Source: an uncultured Pirellulaceae bacterium (GTDB lineage Bacteria; Planctomycetota; Planctomycetia; Pirellulales; Pirellulaceae). From it: a stretch of DNA of 34,822 bases. Made by a program: the position numbers and the translations under genes. Under the pieces are notes generated by a model that was not told the origin of the DNA, searched no databases, and saw only the letters and a list, made by a program, of their open reading frames with translations. Positions within the stretch are counted from its first letter, which is position 1; every line of letters starts with the position of its first letter. The stretch covers positions 1 to 34,822 of the forward strand of contig CALHPU010000101.1 of the NCBI GenBank assembly GCA_938036435.1, written 5' to 3'. Positions 23,912-33,599 of this stretch are shown piece by piece.

Positions 23912-24514
23912 CTATGCTTGTATGCCAAGGAACGCTTGGAATCCAAGCGCCATCAGGCCCACGATGATGAACGTGATTCCCAACCCACGCAGCGGAGGCG
24001 GAATGTCCGAATACCGCAGTTTCTCGCGAATACCGGCCAGACCTGCGATCGCCGCCGCCCAACCAAAACCACTTCCGACGCCGAAGACGACACTTTCAGT
24101 AAGGTTATAGTCGCGTTGCTGCATGAATAAAGTTCCGCCGAGGATCGCACAGTTTACCGTGATCAGAGGAAGGAAAATTCCTAGCGCGTTGTACAACGGC
24201 GGAAAGAATTTATCCAATGTCATCTCAAGGATTTGAACCATCGCCGCGATCACGCCGATGAAGCAAATCAGGCTGAGAAACTCTAAGTTCGCGTTCACCA
24301 GAGGTGCACCCTCTTTTAGAACGTAGTTATAAATCAAGTTGTTGATAGGAACTGTAATTGTCTGCACAACGATAACTGCGACACCTAGTCCCAGTGCCGT
24401 TTTGACGTTTTTGGAAACGGCCAAAAACGTACACATGCCAAGGAAATAGGCGAGCGCGAGGTTATCGACGAATGCTGATTTTAAGAACAGATTGCCGAGT
24501 GCTTGAATATCCAT
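23912..24514 (-). CDS. nqrE: Na+-translocating NADH:quinone reductase subunit E
   Basis: A 200-residue integral membrane protein with six predicted helices. The ligand-type Cys are in [13 protein letters not shown] and TVNCAILGG, placed as in the inverted-topology NqrD/NqrE pair that holds an iron centre at their interface. Other family marks are [12 protein letters not shown] and [14 protein letters not shown]. It follows nqrD after an unusual 115-nt gap containing a folded repeat. Confidence 0.96.
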   Translation of the reverse strand: MDIQALGNLFLKSAFVDNLALAYFLGMCTFLAVSKNVKTALGLGVAVIVVQTITVPINNLIYNYVLKEGAPLVNANLEFLSLICFIGVIAAMVQILEMTLDKFFPPLYNALGIFLPLITVNCAILGGTLFMQQRDYNLTESVVFGVGSGFGWAAAIAGLAGIREKLRYSDIPPPLRGLGITFIIVGLMALGFQAFLGIQA

Positions 24515-24566
24515 GATTAACGCCGAGTTAAAATTTTGTGTTTCGTGAATTGCCCCAAAACAGTTT

Positions 24567-24618
24567 CGTAGCTGCCGTCGCCAGACGGCGGTTCCACGCT
24601 CTGTCGAGCGTAGCTACG
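24567..24618. repeat. Palindromic repeat able to fold as a three-way junction, between nqrD and nqrE
   Basis: Outer arms CGTAGCT (24567-24573) and AGCTACG (24612-24618) enclose two further hairpins: GCCGTC-GCCA-GACGGC (24574-24589) and ACGCTC-TGTC-GAGCGT (24596-24611). All three stems are perfect. The compound shape suggests a REP-like mobile intergenic element rather than a simple terminator, especially as it sits inside an operon. No second copy is seen in this window. Confidence 0.7.
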
Positions 24619-24629
24619 CAAAACCGATT

Positions 24630-25253
24630 CTACGCACTTTCGATTTGGTCAGGCTTCCATGTGCGGAGCGCCCAGATGAAGAAACCGATGATGAAAAACG
24701 CAGAAGGTGACAGCAGCATTAGTCCGTTAGGCTCATACCAACCACCATCGGCTTTGAGTGGAAGAACGATCTGCCCAAACAGTTTTCCGCTTCCGAATAA
24801 TTCGCGGAAGAATCCGACGATTAACAGAATCAGGCCGTAGCCCAACCCGTTTCCAATGCCGTCCATGAAACTGTCTTTGACGTTGTTCTTCATCGCAAAA
24901 CCTTCTGCACGACCCATAACGATACAGTTGGTAATGATCAGTCCAACGAACACAGAGAGTTCCTGCGAGAGTTTGAACGCAAAAGCCTTGAGCACGAGGT
25001 CCACCAAGATCACCAGCGATGCGATGATGGTCATCTGGACGATAATTCGAATGCTCGACGGGATGCGGTCGCGGATCGCAGCGATCGCAGCGCTAGAGCA
25101 ACCTGTCACGATGGTCACCGCGATTGCCATCACGAAAGATGTTGAAAGCTGAGTCGTTACCGCTAGTGCGCTACAAATGCCTAGAACCTGAAGCGCGATC
25201 GGGTTGTTGTCGAAGACAGGATCCATAATCAGATCCTTGTTGCTCTTACCCAT
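24630..25253 (-). CDS. nqrD: Na+-translocating NADH:quinone reductase subunit D
   Basis: A 207-residue membrane protein with six helices. Family marks are [18 protein letters not shown] and [17 protein letters not shown], containing the two Cys that pair with those of NqrE around the membrane iron centre, and the ending with [19 protein letters not shown]. The start overlaps the end of nqrC by 8 nt, consistent with translational coupling. Confidence 0.96.
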   Translation of the reverse strand: MGKSNKDLIMDPVFDNNPIALQVLGICSALAVTTQLSTSFVMAIAVTIVTGCSSAAIAAIRDRIPSSIRIIVQMTIIASLVILVDLVLKAFAFKLSQELSVFVGLIITNCIVMGRAEGFAMKNNVKDSFMDGIGNGLGYGLILLIVGFFRELFGSGKLFGQIVLPLKADGGWYEPNGLMLLSPSAFFIIGFFIWALRTWKPDQIESA

Positions 25254-26127
25254 TGTCTTGGTCTCCCGACTTGGTCATCGTGGTCTGTGCGGTTTCTGTT
25301 TCGCCATCTTTTTTCTGTTCGATGTAAGGCCCAAAACCCTCGGGGCCCATCCAGTACTTCATCATGTTCGACACGCCAGTGGAGGTGATGGTTGCACCAG
25401 AGAGAGCATCAATGCTGTAATCGTCTTTGGGAGCGGCCTTAATCACACGTACGGCAACCTCTCCGTCTTCTCCGTAGATCTGCTTGCCGGGCCACTGTGA
25501 TTTGAACCGCTCACTCTTGATCTCACCACCAAGGCCCGGAGTCTCGCCATGTTCGTAAAAGGTCAAACCCGCGATTTCTTGCAGATCTGGTTCTACGGCC
25601 AAATAGCCCTTCATCATCGACCAAAGTCCGTATCCGCGAACGGGGAAGACGTATTTTTCTACACTGCTGCCGTCCTCGGATTTGAGGACATAAACATGAG
25701 AGAACTTCTCCCGATACTTAATCAATGTGGCGTCATCGGTTGGATCGCTGATCGAGGGCTTCTTCGATTTCGAGGCCCAGATTTGATCGTATTTGGCGAT
25801 CGTTTCCTCTTCGCCAGAATACTCTTTGCCCGCTTTCTTCATCGCCTCCATGGCTTCAGAAGCCGCCGGTAATCCAGTGGTCATGTCAATCAACTCGACA
25901 GTGAAGCGTTTGCCAAACACTTCGTTGACGTCACCCGAAGCAACATCCTCGAAACCTGCCACGCTCAAAATGTTGGCTCGTTTATCGAGCAACACATTGG
26001 CATCCTGTAGTGAACGCAATCCGACCGCTGCCGTTGAAACGACCAGCGAACAAACCACGCACAGCACCACAGCAAGCAGGATGACGTTCAGCGGTGACTC
26101 TTTATCGAAACTTTTATCCGACTGCAT
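25246..26127 (-). CDS. nqrC: Na+-translocating NADH:quinone reductase subunit C
   Basis: ATG at 26127 gives 293 residues; it overlaps the end of nqrB by 14 nt and has GGAGG about 10 bases upstream. An upstream in-frame TTG would lengthen the overlap. After one membrane helix (about 13-35) comes the periplasmic FMN-binding domain with [18 protein letters not shown] and SGATIT, where Thr246 is the expected covalent FMN site added by ApbE. An inserted segment (100-140, Lys/Glu-rich) is longer than in Vibrio NqrC as I recall it. Confidence 0.94.
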   Translation of the reverse strand: MQSDKSFDKESPLNVILLAVVLCVVCSLVVSTAAVGLRSLQDANVLLDKRANILSVAGFEDVASGDVNEVFGKRFTVELIDMTTGLPAASEAMEAMKKAGKEYSGEEETIAKYDQIWASKSKKPSISDPTDDATLIKYREKFSHVYVLKSEDGSSVEKYVFPVRGYGLWSMMKGYLAVEPDLQEIAGLTFYEHGETPGLGGEIKSERFKSQWPGKQIYGEDGEVAVRVIKAAPKDDYSIDALSGATITSTGVSNMMKYWMGPEGFGPYIEQKKDGETETAQTTMTKSGDQDNG

Positions 26128-27400
26128 AGCGTGCGGTCCTCCGTTTGATGTTGGCTTGAACAACAAAGTAATCGATCAGTGGAGCAAAAACATTGGCGAA
26201 GAGAATCGCCAGCATGATGCCTTCGGGGAACGCCGGGTTAACCACCCGCACGAGCACCGTCAGAAATCCGATTAGCCCACCGTAAACCCATTTGCCCATC
26301 GGGGTCATGGCTGCTGACACAGGGTCAGTCGACATAAATACTGTTCCAAATGCAAACCCGCCAACAACCAGATGCCATTGCGGACCCATCTGGGCAATCG
26401 GTGAGTCGAACAGCGCCCAGAGAAACACGGAAAAGGCGACCATGCCGATGACAACGCCCGACATGATTCGCCATGAACCGACGCGGGTTGCGATCAGAAC
26501 TGCTGCTCCGATGAGTGCACAAAGCACGCTGGTTTCGCCCATCGAGCCGTGGATATTTCCAATGAAGTAGTCCCACCATCCCCAGCCGCCGACGCTGGTC
26601 ATCGTTTTTGAGATCGAAGCGGTGGTGCCTTCGGTGGCACTGGCCATCGCACCAAGGATGGTTGCTCCAGTGTAGCCGTCAACGGCCGTCCAAACGGCGT
26701 CGCCGCTAATCTTGGTTGGGTAAGCGAAGTATAAAAACGCTCGTGCGGTCAAAGCTGGATTGAGGAAGTTCTTGCCGGTTCCGCCGAAAATCTCTTTTCC
26801 GACAATCACGCCGAACGCGATACCCACAGCAACCTGCCACAAAGGAATCGTTGCCGGCAACGTCAGCGGGAAAAGCATTCCCGTGACCAAAAAACCTTCA
26901 TTGATTTCGTGTTTGCGAAGGATCGAGAAAACCACCTCGCAGTGGCCGCCGACAAACATGCAAACCGCGTAGACGGGCAAGAAGTACAACGCTCCGTGCA
27001 ACATGCATGGCAGGATGCTGCCAAGGCTCAGAAAACCACCGCGCTCGTAGGTGACATCCACACCGACCGCTTCAAGGACCGTGTATCGCCAATCGCCACT
27101 CCACAATCCTTCCGCCAACGTGAAACCGGAGGGGACATCGGCAAGTCCGGCCGCGAAGATCTTTTGAGCCTGATAGCCAGTGTTGTACATGGCCATCAAG
27201 ATGCATGGAATCAAGGCCACAATGACCATCGACATCATACGTTTGAGGTCGATCGCATCGCGCACGTGCGTCTTGCCCTTGGCGACTTCGCCGGGCGTGT
27301 ACAAGAACGTATCGTTGGCCTCGTACAGCGGATAAAGCTTCTCAAGCGGACCGCCCTCGTGGAACAGCGGTTCAATTTTGTCGAGTAATGATCTCAGCAT
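26114..27400 (-). CDS. nqrB: Na+-translocating NADH:quinone reductase subunit B
   Basis: A 428-residue multi-helix membrane subunit. Family marks are the N-terminal [62 protein letters not shown], and [12 protein letters not shown] with the predicted FMN-carrying Thr247. The end has [15 protein letters not shown] and [12 protein letters not shown]. NqrB forms the core of the sodium pathway and binds riboflavin and quinone. It starts 5 nt after nqrA. Confidence 0.96.
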   Translation of the reverse strand: MLRSLLDKIEPLFHEGGPLEKLYPLYEANDTFLYTPGEVAKGKTHVRDAIDLKRMMSMVIVALIPCILMAMYNTGYQAQKIFAAGLADVPSGFTLAEGLWSGDWRYTVLEAVGVDVTYERGGFLSLGSILPCMLHGALYFLPVYAVCMFVGGHCEVVFSILRKHEINEGFLVTGMLFPLTLPATIPLWQVAVGIAFGVIVGKEIFGGTGKNFLNPALTARAFLYFAYPTKISGDAVWTAVDGYTGATILGAMASATEGTTASISKTMTSVGGWGWWDYFIGNIHGSMGETSVLCALIGAAVLIATRVGSWRIMSGVVIGMVAFSVFLWALFDSPIAQMGPQWHLVVGGFAFGTVFMSTDPVSAAMTPMGKWVYGGLIGFLTVLVRVVNPAFPEGIMLAILFANVFAPLIDYFVVQANIKRRTARYAVG

Positions 27401-27405
27401 CTTCC

Positions 27406-28761
27406 TTATCCCTCTTTCTCGATTAGAGTCAGGTTTTCCCGAAGGATGGATCCGTATTCATATTTGCCGGGGCAGACAAAAGTACAGAGAGCCAGATCTT
27501 CCTCATCAAGCTCCAAAGCCCCCAATTGTAACGCCGGTTCTGTTTCACCTGTTTGGGCGCCGACGATCAGCGCTCTTAGCAGCTGCGTTGGCAGCATGTC
27601 CAGCGGCATCACTCTCTCGTAAGTCCCTACCGGCACCATCGCTCGTTTGCTCCCACCAGAACTTGTTGTCAGCGGGAACAGTTTGTCCTTGAGCCAAGAG
27701 CCGCCATAGATGCGGGTGACAGAGAACTTGTCAAATCCGGGCATCTGCCAGCCGAGGAACTCACGTTTAGTGCCCTCTTCCAAAACGGAAACCTGATTGT
27801 GGTATCGTCCCAGATAGCCAACAGGATCAGCAGCCGATCGACCACTTAAAAGAGAACCTGAGATGATCCGTGAATTTTCACCGACAGTGCGGCCAGAAAG
27901 CAATTCTGAAATCGAAGCCCCCAAACGCGTTCGGAGTAGGCCCGGATTTTCGATCGCGGGACCGGCGACAGAGACAACGCGTTCGGTCATCAATTTACCG
28001 GTGGTGAACAAGTGGCCGATTGCGATAACGTCTTGGTATCCAATGTGCCAGACAGGCCGTGATTCAGGCCCAACCGGATGCAGCGTGTGAATATGAGTTC
28101 CTACGAGCCCAGCAGGGTGTGCTCCACTGAACTGTTCGAATTTGACATCGGGAACTTTGTCGCCCGGCACACGCGAGTCGGGCCGCGTGCAGACGTAAGT
28201 CTTTCCTTTGGTAAGTTTTGCGACAATTTGCAATCCAGTGACGAACAACTCTTTGTTGGCATCGATGACCAATTCGGGTTCCGCAGCCAAGGGGTTGGTA
28301 TCCATCGCCGTCACGAAAATCGCATCAGCTTCTGTACCGATGGCAGGCGTTTTGCTGTACGGTCTCGTGCGAAAGGACTGCCAGAGGCCGGACTGAACCA
28401 AAAACTTTTCAGCAGTCGCGTGATCAATGGAAGATGTTGAGCTTGGGACATCGAATGTGACTTCGGCATCGCCGTTGATTTCGATCTCCAAAGAGAGGAA
28501 CTTGCGTTTCTCTCCGCGGTTGACGCCTTTGATTGTTCCTGCTGCAGGAGCAACGTAAGTCACGCCGTCGTTTTTCTTGTCGGTGAAGACAGGCTGCCCA
28601 AGTTTAACGGTGTCGCCCTCAGACACCAGCATGGTCGGTTTCATGCCGTTGTAGTCGTCACCCAACAACGCCACATGAGAAATCTCAGGACCGGGGTCAA
28701 TCGATTGGACCGGCTTCCCTGCAATGGGGAGATCCAGACCCTTTTTGATCGTATGAATCAT
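27406..28761 (-). CDS. nqrA: Na+-translocating NADH:quinone reductase subunit A
   Basis: 451 residues from ATG at 28761, the start that matches the family opening [13 protein letters not shown]. Further marks are [61 protein letters not shown] and [12 protein letters not shown] near the C terminus. NqrA is the cytoplasmic subunit of the sodium pump. No clear Shine-Dalgarno precedes the start. It is the first gene of a leftward operon A-B-C-D-E-F-apbE. Confidence 0.95.
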   Translation of the reverse strand: MIHTIKKGLDLPIAGKPVQSIDPGPEISHVALLGDDYNGMKPTMLVSEGDTVKLGQPVFTDKKNDGVTYVAPAAGTIKGVNRGEKRKFLSLEIEINGDAEVTFDVPSSTSSIDHATAEKFLVQSGLWQSFRTRPYSKTPAIGTEADAIFVTAMDTNPLAAEPELVIDANKELFVTGLQIVAKLTKGKTYVCTRPDSRVPGDKVPDVKFEQFSGAHPAGLVGTHIHTLHPVGPESRPVWHIGYQDVIAIGHLFTTGKLMTERVVSVAGPAIENPGLLRTRLGASISELLSGRTVGENSRIISGSLLSGRSAADPVGYLGRYHNQVSVLEEGTKREFLGWQMPGFDKFSVTRIYGGSWLKDKLFPLTTSSGGSKRAMVPVGTYERVMPLDMLPTQLLRALIVGAQTGETEPALQLGALELDEEDLALCTFVCPGKYEYGSILRENLTLIEKEG

Positions 28762-28851
28762 TTTGATTTTTGTCTTAAGAAGGTGGAGATTCGATTTACG
28801 CAACGTATCCGTTATCGCCGCACCGCATCCAGCTGTAATGGTATCGACATC

Positions 28852-28881
28852 GTGAAAATTTTCACAGACTCAATTTGTCAA
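28852..28881 (-). promoter_or_regulatory. Candidate promoter with overlapping palindromic operator upstream of nqrA
   Basis: On the minus strand TTGACA (28876-28881) is a perfect -35 box; 17 bases on, TTTTCA is a poor -10. The -10 region is covered by a perfect 14-bp palindrome, GTGAAAATTTTCAC (28852-28865). A repressor bound there would block the promoter. The site is 91 bases before the nqrA start. The palindrome is certain; promoter and operator roles are inferred. Confidence 0.4.
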
Positions 28882-29070
28882 ATTCTCGGGGAAATAGGCC
28901 GATTTTGTAACTGCGGATAAGATTGGATAGGCTTCTTTTGACAAGGGAGCCAATGCGTCGTTGTCGGCGTCCAATGCGTGATTAACCACCTTTAGCGTGG
29001 GCGTCACGACTTTTTGAATCCAATCTTTTTCCTCATGGATGATAAATGATTCTGATAATGGTGCAACCAT
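28870..29070 (-). CDS. Possible small protein of unknown function
   Basis: A 66-codon frame from ATG at 29070 encodes a soluble, acidic-to-neutral peptide (HEEKDWIQKVVTP, LDADNDALAPLSKEAYP). No ribosome-binding site is obvious and no family is recognised. It ends inside the putative nqrA promoter. The remaining stretch to 29632 holds no gene I can support. Confidence 0.2.
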   Translation of the reverse strand: MVAPLSESFIIHEEKDWIQKVVTPTLKVVNHALDADNDALAPLSKEAYPILSAVTKSAYFPENLTN

Positions 29071-29632
29071 CCCGACGGCAAACGTTCGGTGTAAACCGTG
29101 CTGGCGTGAGAAACTTCACGCGGGTTTGCTTGGTCGAGACCAACAACAAAGTACAAGCGATTCTCGTTAAGAATAATTGCTTCGCTCCGACTTGGAGTTT
29201 GGATTCGAAGATGAAAGCGAAAGAGCGTAAGGCAGCCCGAGCGCTCGATTATTCAATACCAATAGCTCAGGCTTGTTTACTGACTGCGTGGGCATCAGGC
29301 CTTCACCGATATCTACATCGGACGGCTGGCTCCGCCGCGCCTTCGGGTGTAAGAGTAATAATTGCGACTCTGAAACTTTACACCTAAAACGGCCAACCCC
29401 AAAATCAAGCCCCAATGAACAGCGATACCATTAAGCAACGCTTATTCGATTCAACCAAAATTCAAGGGCTTCATTGCAAACGCACTTACGACAAAAAGAG
29501 AAGTCGGACAGAATCAAGTCAGGTAATCTGCTCCGCGGATTCGCGCTGCTTAGGATCCTTTGGTTGACCATCGAGTCCTTGGGCTTGATCAACGCAAAGC
29601 AGAACAATCAGTTGGAATCGATTGCTCGGATA

Positions 29633-29662
29633 CCCGCCATCGACACTAAAGCTGATGGCGGG
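29633..29662 (-). terminator. Hairpin after the sugar dehydrogenase gene
   Basis: CCCGCCATC (29633-29641) and GATGGCGGG (29654-29662) form a perfect 9-bp GC-rich stem with a 12-base loop, 20 bases past the stop of the leftward gene. It lacks a U tract, so it may act as a pause or 3' end-protecting structure. Confidence 0.45.
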
Positions 29663-29681
29663 TTTCGAAATTTGTACCAGC

Positions 29682-32024
29682 TTACTGCCCTTGCAAGATC
29701 GCGATGAACGCTGGAATATCTGCGAAGTCAATGACTGTACTGCAATCACAATCTGCTTCGGCTTGGAAAACACCAGCCTGCAAAATCGAAATGAATGCGG
29801 GGATATCTGCGAAATCAACAACTCCGCTCAGATTAACATCGCCCTTGAGCACGGTCACCGGGCAGACCCCAACTCCAGCAGGAGTAGTCAGATCCACCTC
29901 AGCAGGATTGATGTAGATGTCATCAATCATAAGTCCGTTGCCCATCACTCCGTTGGGATTGTTCGAGTTGCGAAACAAAACATTCACGATGGCAGTGTCA
30001 CCGTTGATGCGGTAATCAAAAGGATCTCCGCCAGAGACAAGCAAGGTTTGTGTTGCGAAGTTTGGATCGGTGTCACTTTGCAGATAGCAGGCATGCGTGC
30101 CCGGATTTGTGTTGGTTGAGACCATCCACAAGCTGTACCAAGTGTTGTCAGCCAAATTCGACACAGCCTCGTATCCCGGCGAAACTCCATCGCGCAGATC
30201 CAATCTGTTGACCGCCGGACCGTTGGGGTCGATGGTGGTTCGAAGACCAGACTTAAAGTTAAAGTTGGTGATGGTTGGGTTATCGGTCAAGCCAACAACG
30301 TGGTCTATGGTTCCTAAAGAGGGGTCAGGAGTACGAAACCGGTAAAACAATGTTCCTGTATCGCCGAATGCGATGTTGGTCGACGGGTCGGTGAAAGCTG
30401 CCCTCAACGCACTTGGGTTAGGCTCCCCGGGAACCTGCATCGCCATGTTCATTGCACAATCGGGGTCAACTTCAGCAGTGTTAGTGGGGGTGTTTCCTGT
30501 CCACGTAGCACCCGGTCCGGTGGAGTTAAGAATTGTGTCGCCAGAGTTCCGCCCTTCGAAGTCGTCGATCAACGTCCATTCGGTATCCACCGGTGGAGTG
30601 TTTAGCGTCACGAATTGACGAACTGTCCCGTCTTCTTTGGCCAGTAACACAAGCTCACCAGAGTTGGTCTTGCCAAGTCTCAGGTCGACGCGTCCGCCTC
30701 CGATCAAGTTTTGCATCGTCGTCGGGCTGCCGTTAACCACCAACTGTAACTCAAAAATAGTTGCTGTGTTTGTACCGCTGGGGTTGAGCAATTCTTGCAC
30801 GTCGCAATAGAAGAGCCTTCCATCGACAATATCCCCGAATACAAATTTCCCCTGAAGTTCAGGTACCAAAGTTCCCTCGTACGCGAATCCGCCAGCGATC
30901 GCGGCACCCTCATCGTGATCATACTGAGCCGCTGGATCAATAAAGGAAGCGTCGGGGGTCGTCACATCGAACACGACGGTTCGATTACCGTTGACTGCTT
31001 GCCCATTAACGAATGTTCCTTCGCGCTCGCCCCAGCCATAGTTCAGGCCGGGAAGGATGATATTGATCTCCTCTAATTGGTTTTGGCCAATGTCCATCCC
31101 ATACATGTTTCCTGCCGCGTCCCATGAGACCCTGTGGCAGTTTCGAAAGCCATAGGCAAAAATTTCACCGAGGGTTCCAGCGACGCCCACAAAAGGATTG
31201 TCAGCTGGAATTGTATAATCACCCAAGCCGGCAATTCCACCGGTCACGCTTGGAGATCTCGGATCAATGCGCAGCATCGTGCCGGGCAAAGTATCCAGCC
31301 TTTGCAATGCATCAAAATCATTGAGTGTACTTAACGCCCAATCACCACCAGCGATATAAAGCATTCCATAGTCGGGGTCACCGACGTTCGCCGTCGGATT
31401 AAATGAAACGTCGCCAATCGGATGAATCGCGTTGTTAGCCACCATGCCCACTCGCAACAGTTCACGTCGAGTACCGCTAAACGTAGCAGCCGCAGGATTG
31501 GTCGCATTCCATTCAGTAACCACCGCCTGAAAGTTGACGTCGTTGTTGGTATAAGTGGCTGGTATGTGGTCGGGTACCGGTGAGCCGACCGGAGTCTCTG
31601 AGTGGATCGTGTAGAACAGGCCGTTGGTTGAGAATTCTGGATGAAAAGTGAAGCTCGTAAATCCACTAGCCAAACTTCCGGTGTAGATGTCGCGAGTGAA
31701 TGTGTCGCGGAGGTTTGCGTATTCTGTGTTGTTGCCAGAGCTATCTAGCTCGTAGAGGACCCCGCGCTGCTCGTTGACAAATCTTCGCCCATCATCAGTT
31801 TCACGATAGAAGTTTATCCGTGTGTTGGTATTGCGACCATCATTAACGTCGGCCTGCGTATCGGGAAGTGTGGCGATTGTCTCGAGCCCGACAGAGACGC
31901 TCCCTTGTACGATCGGAGCAGGGACAGGATTGGACACTTGAGCATGGCCCAAATGTGCAGAAAAGGGAACGACAACCAGACAAACGATGGCGCGGAAAAG
32001 AACTGTGGTGAGGTCGAGAGACAT
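29682..32024 (-). CDS. Secreted PQQ-type glucose/sorbosone dehydrogenase with extra C-terminal domain and dockerin-like tail
   Basis: ATG at 32024 has GGAG 7 bases upstream, giving 780 residues. A signal peptide (FRAIVCLVVVPFSAHLGHAQ) is followed by a sugar-dehydrogenase beta propeller (about 40-470) with FTFHPEFSTNGLFY, YGMLYIAGGD, IFAYGFRNCHRVSWD, NYGWGEREG and IAGGFAYEG...GKFVFGDI. Residues 490-700 form a second beta-rich domain (DDFEGRNSGDTIL, TDNPTITNFNFKSGLRT) that also occurs alone in the divergent neighbour. The end has two Ca-binding, dockerin-like repeats (GDVNLSGVVDFADIPAFI and CDCSTVIDFADIPAFIAIL). It probably oxidises sugars or related compounds outside the cell; substrate unknown. 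Confidence 0.88.
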   Translation of the reverse strand: MSLDLTTVLFRAIVCLVVVPFSAHLGHAQVSNPVPAPIVQGSVSVGLETIATLPDTQADVNDGRNTNTRINFYRETDDGRRFVNEQRGVLYELDSSGNNTEYANLRDTFTRDIYTGSLASGFTSFTFHPEFSTNGLFYTIHSETPVGSPVPDHIPATYTNNDVNFQAVVTEWNATNPAAATFSGTRRELLRVGMVANNAIHPIGDVSFNPTANVGDPDYGMLYIAGGDWALSTLNDFDALQRLDTLPGTMLRIDPRSPSVTGGIAGLGDYTIPADNPFVGVAGTLGEIFAYGFRNCHRVSWDAAGNMYGMDIGQNQLEEINIILPGLNYGWGEREGTFVNGQAVNGNRTVVFDVTTPDASFIDPAAQYDHDEGAAIAGGFAYEGTLVPELQGKFVFGDIVDGRLFYCDVQELLNPSGTNTATIFELQLVVNGSPTTMQNLIGGGRVDLRLGKTNSGELVLLAKEDGTVRQFVTLNTPPVDTEWTLIDDFEGRNSGDTILNSTGPGATWTGNTPTNTAEVDPDCAMNMAMQVPGEPNPSALRAAFTDPSTNIAFGDTGTLFYRFRTPDPSLGTIDHVVGLTDNPTITNFNFKSGLRTTIDPNGPAVNRLDLRDGVSPGYEAVSNLADNTWYSLWMVSTNTNPGTHACYLQSDTDPNFATQTLLVSGGDPFDYRINGDTAIVNVLFRNSNNPNGVMGNGLMIDDIYINPAEVDLTTPAGVGVCPVTVLKGDVNLSGVVDFADIPAFISILQAGVFQAEADCDCSTVIDFADIPAFIAILQGQ

Positions 32025-32096
32025 TCGGTAGCTCCAGTCAGTGGGCAAAGAAGTGGGGGCTTAAAACCGCGTGTTTGTGGTGCAAAACCGTTTGCT

Positions 32097-32126
32097 AACA
32101 TAGCAGAGGCAAGCATTGAATTCCAA
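32097..32126 (-). promoter_or_regulatory. Candidate promoter of the sugar dehydrogenase gene
   Basis: On the minus strand TTGGAA (32121-32126), 18 bases, then TATGTT (32097-32102), lying 73 bases before the start codon in the 313-base divergent intergenic region. No equally good promoter was found for the rightward gene. Confidence 0.35.
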
Positions 32127-32337
32127 CAAGGGTGTCTATTCTTCTGGCATTTGTCGAATAAGTGCCAACCAATTTTCTTGAGCGACTTGTGGATTTTTTT
32201 TGACTTCGCAGTTTTAAGTTGTTAGGCTTCTTCTTGGCCGATTCATCTGACATTATCTACGGATACGGTGGGCTAACGCACCGCTGGTGGTTTAGCCAAC
32301 TCCACTTTCTCTAACTTACTTCCGGAGGTCCCTTTTA

Positions 32338-33318
32338 ATGAACAAGAAAATCAACCTAATTTCGCTACTCAGGTACTCAGTGCTGCCTGTGGCTGCGACG
32401 TTTGTCTTACTTGTCAGTTCTGCACACGGGCAGTGGGTGCTGATTGATGACTTCGACAATCTCACAGCTGGCGACGCAATCTTGGGGACCACTGGTCCTG
32501 GCGCTGTTTGGGGCGGAGTTGCGACTATTGAGAATGTGGCAGCAGTCGATCCAGATTGTCCTACGAACATCGCGATGCAAGAACCGGGTTCACCTAACCC
32601 CGGCGCACTGCGAGCTGAATTCTCTGATGCGACGACTAATATTGCTGCAGGTGCGACGGGAACTTTGTTCTACCGTTTTCGCACACCTGACGCGGCGGCC
32701 GGCACGACGGACATTGTTACGGGGCTGACCGACAACCCCACTATCACCAACTTTAACTTTAAGGCAGGCCTCCGAACCAGAATAGTAACAACAGGGCAGC
32801 ATGATTTTGATATTCGCGATGGAGGTAGTTACGAATTTGCGAATACCTTAGCCGACAATACTTGGTACAGCGTCTGGATGGTTGCGGCGAATACTAATCC
32901 GGGGACGTTCGAAGTTTACCTGCAAAGTGATACCGATACTAACTTCGCCACTCAGACTCAGATTGTAGGAAATGACGCATGGGATTTTCGTATCAATGGT
33001 GCGACTGATATCGTCAACGTCCTTTTCCGCAACTCTAACAACGCTGGCGGGATGGCGGGCAACAGCGTCTACTTTGATGACATCTACATCAATCCCGCTG
33101 CAATTGATTTGAGCACTCCGAGCGGTGTTGGTTCATGTGGCATCAGCCCGTTGAAGGGAGATGTTGATCTGAGCGGAGCTGTCGACTTCGGCGATATCCC
33201 AGCATTCATTTCTGTTTTGCAGTCTGGTGGTTTCCAAATTGAAGCTGATTGCGATTGCAGCGGTGGAGTTGACTTCTCTGATATCCCAGCGTTTATCACC
33301 ATCTTGCAAGGTGGTTAA
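32338..33318 (+). CDS. Secreted protein with the same beta-rich domain and dockerin-like tail as the sugar dehydrogenase
   Basis: 326 residues, with GGAGG before the ATG. A signal peptide (SVLPVAATFVLLVSSAHGQ) leads into a domain that matches residues 490-700 of the divergent sugar dehydrogenase closely: LIDDFDNLTAGDAILGTTGPGA, DPDC.TNIAMQEPGSPNPGALRAEF, TLFYRFRTPD, LTDNPTITNFNFKAGLRT, DNTWYSVWMV. The two C-terminal repeats read GDVDLSGAVDFGDIPAFI and CDCSGGVDFSDIPAFITIL. The domain looks like a jelly-roll carbohydrate-binding or adhesion module; its function is not known to me. The gene is effectively the dehydrogenase C terminus as a separate secreted protein, suggesting duplication. Confidence 0.75.
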   Translation: MNKKINLISLLRYSVLPVAATFVLLVSSAHGQWVLIDDFDNLTAGDAILGTTGPGAVWGGVATIENVAAVDPDCPTNIAMQEPGSPNPGALRAEFSDATTNIAAGATGTLFYRFRTPDAAAGTTDIVTGLTDNPTITNFNFKAGLRTRIVTTGQHDFDIRDGGSYEFANTLADNTWYSVWMVAANTNPGTFEVYLQSDTDTNFATQTQIVGNDAWDFRINGATDIVNVLFRNSNNAGGMAGNSVYFDDIYINPAAIDLSTPSGVGSCGISPLKGDVDLSGAVDFGDIPAFISVLQSGGFQIEADCDCSGGVDFSDIPAFITILQGG

Positions 33319-33343
33319 AACAAGTTCGGTTAAAAACTGATTC

Positions 33344-33389
33344 AGCCTTCCTCGGTTCACATTTTGTTGAAGATCGGGGAGGGCTTTTT
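33344..33389 (+). terminator. Rho-independent terminator
   Basis: AGCCTTCCTCG (33344-33354) pairs with CGGGGAGGGCT (33375-33385), an 11-bp stem with two G-U pairs, followed by a run of T to 33389. It lies 26 bases after the stop of the rightward secreted protein gene. Nothing else is seen in 33390-33599. Confidence 0.75.
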
Positions 33390-33599
33390 CTTTGCCTGTA
33401 TTGCCAATGCTTCAGTAGGATCAGTTTCTTCGCAAGATACTCTCTGACGCGTATCTTTTTCTCACACTCGAAAAGACTGAGGGAGTCGGTCGTGCGAACT
33501 GTTCTACGGTGGCTTCCAAGCTCTTTGAATCATTGATGCCGATGCCCATCAGCAACCGCGGTGCGGCAACAACTTGCGAACGTCGGCAAGTGTAATGGG

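Noticed and set aside
29046..29415. Overlapping frames on both strands between nqrA and the sugar dehydrogenase
   Set aside because: Low-complexity translations without motifs, start signals or family resemblance.
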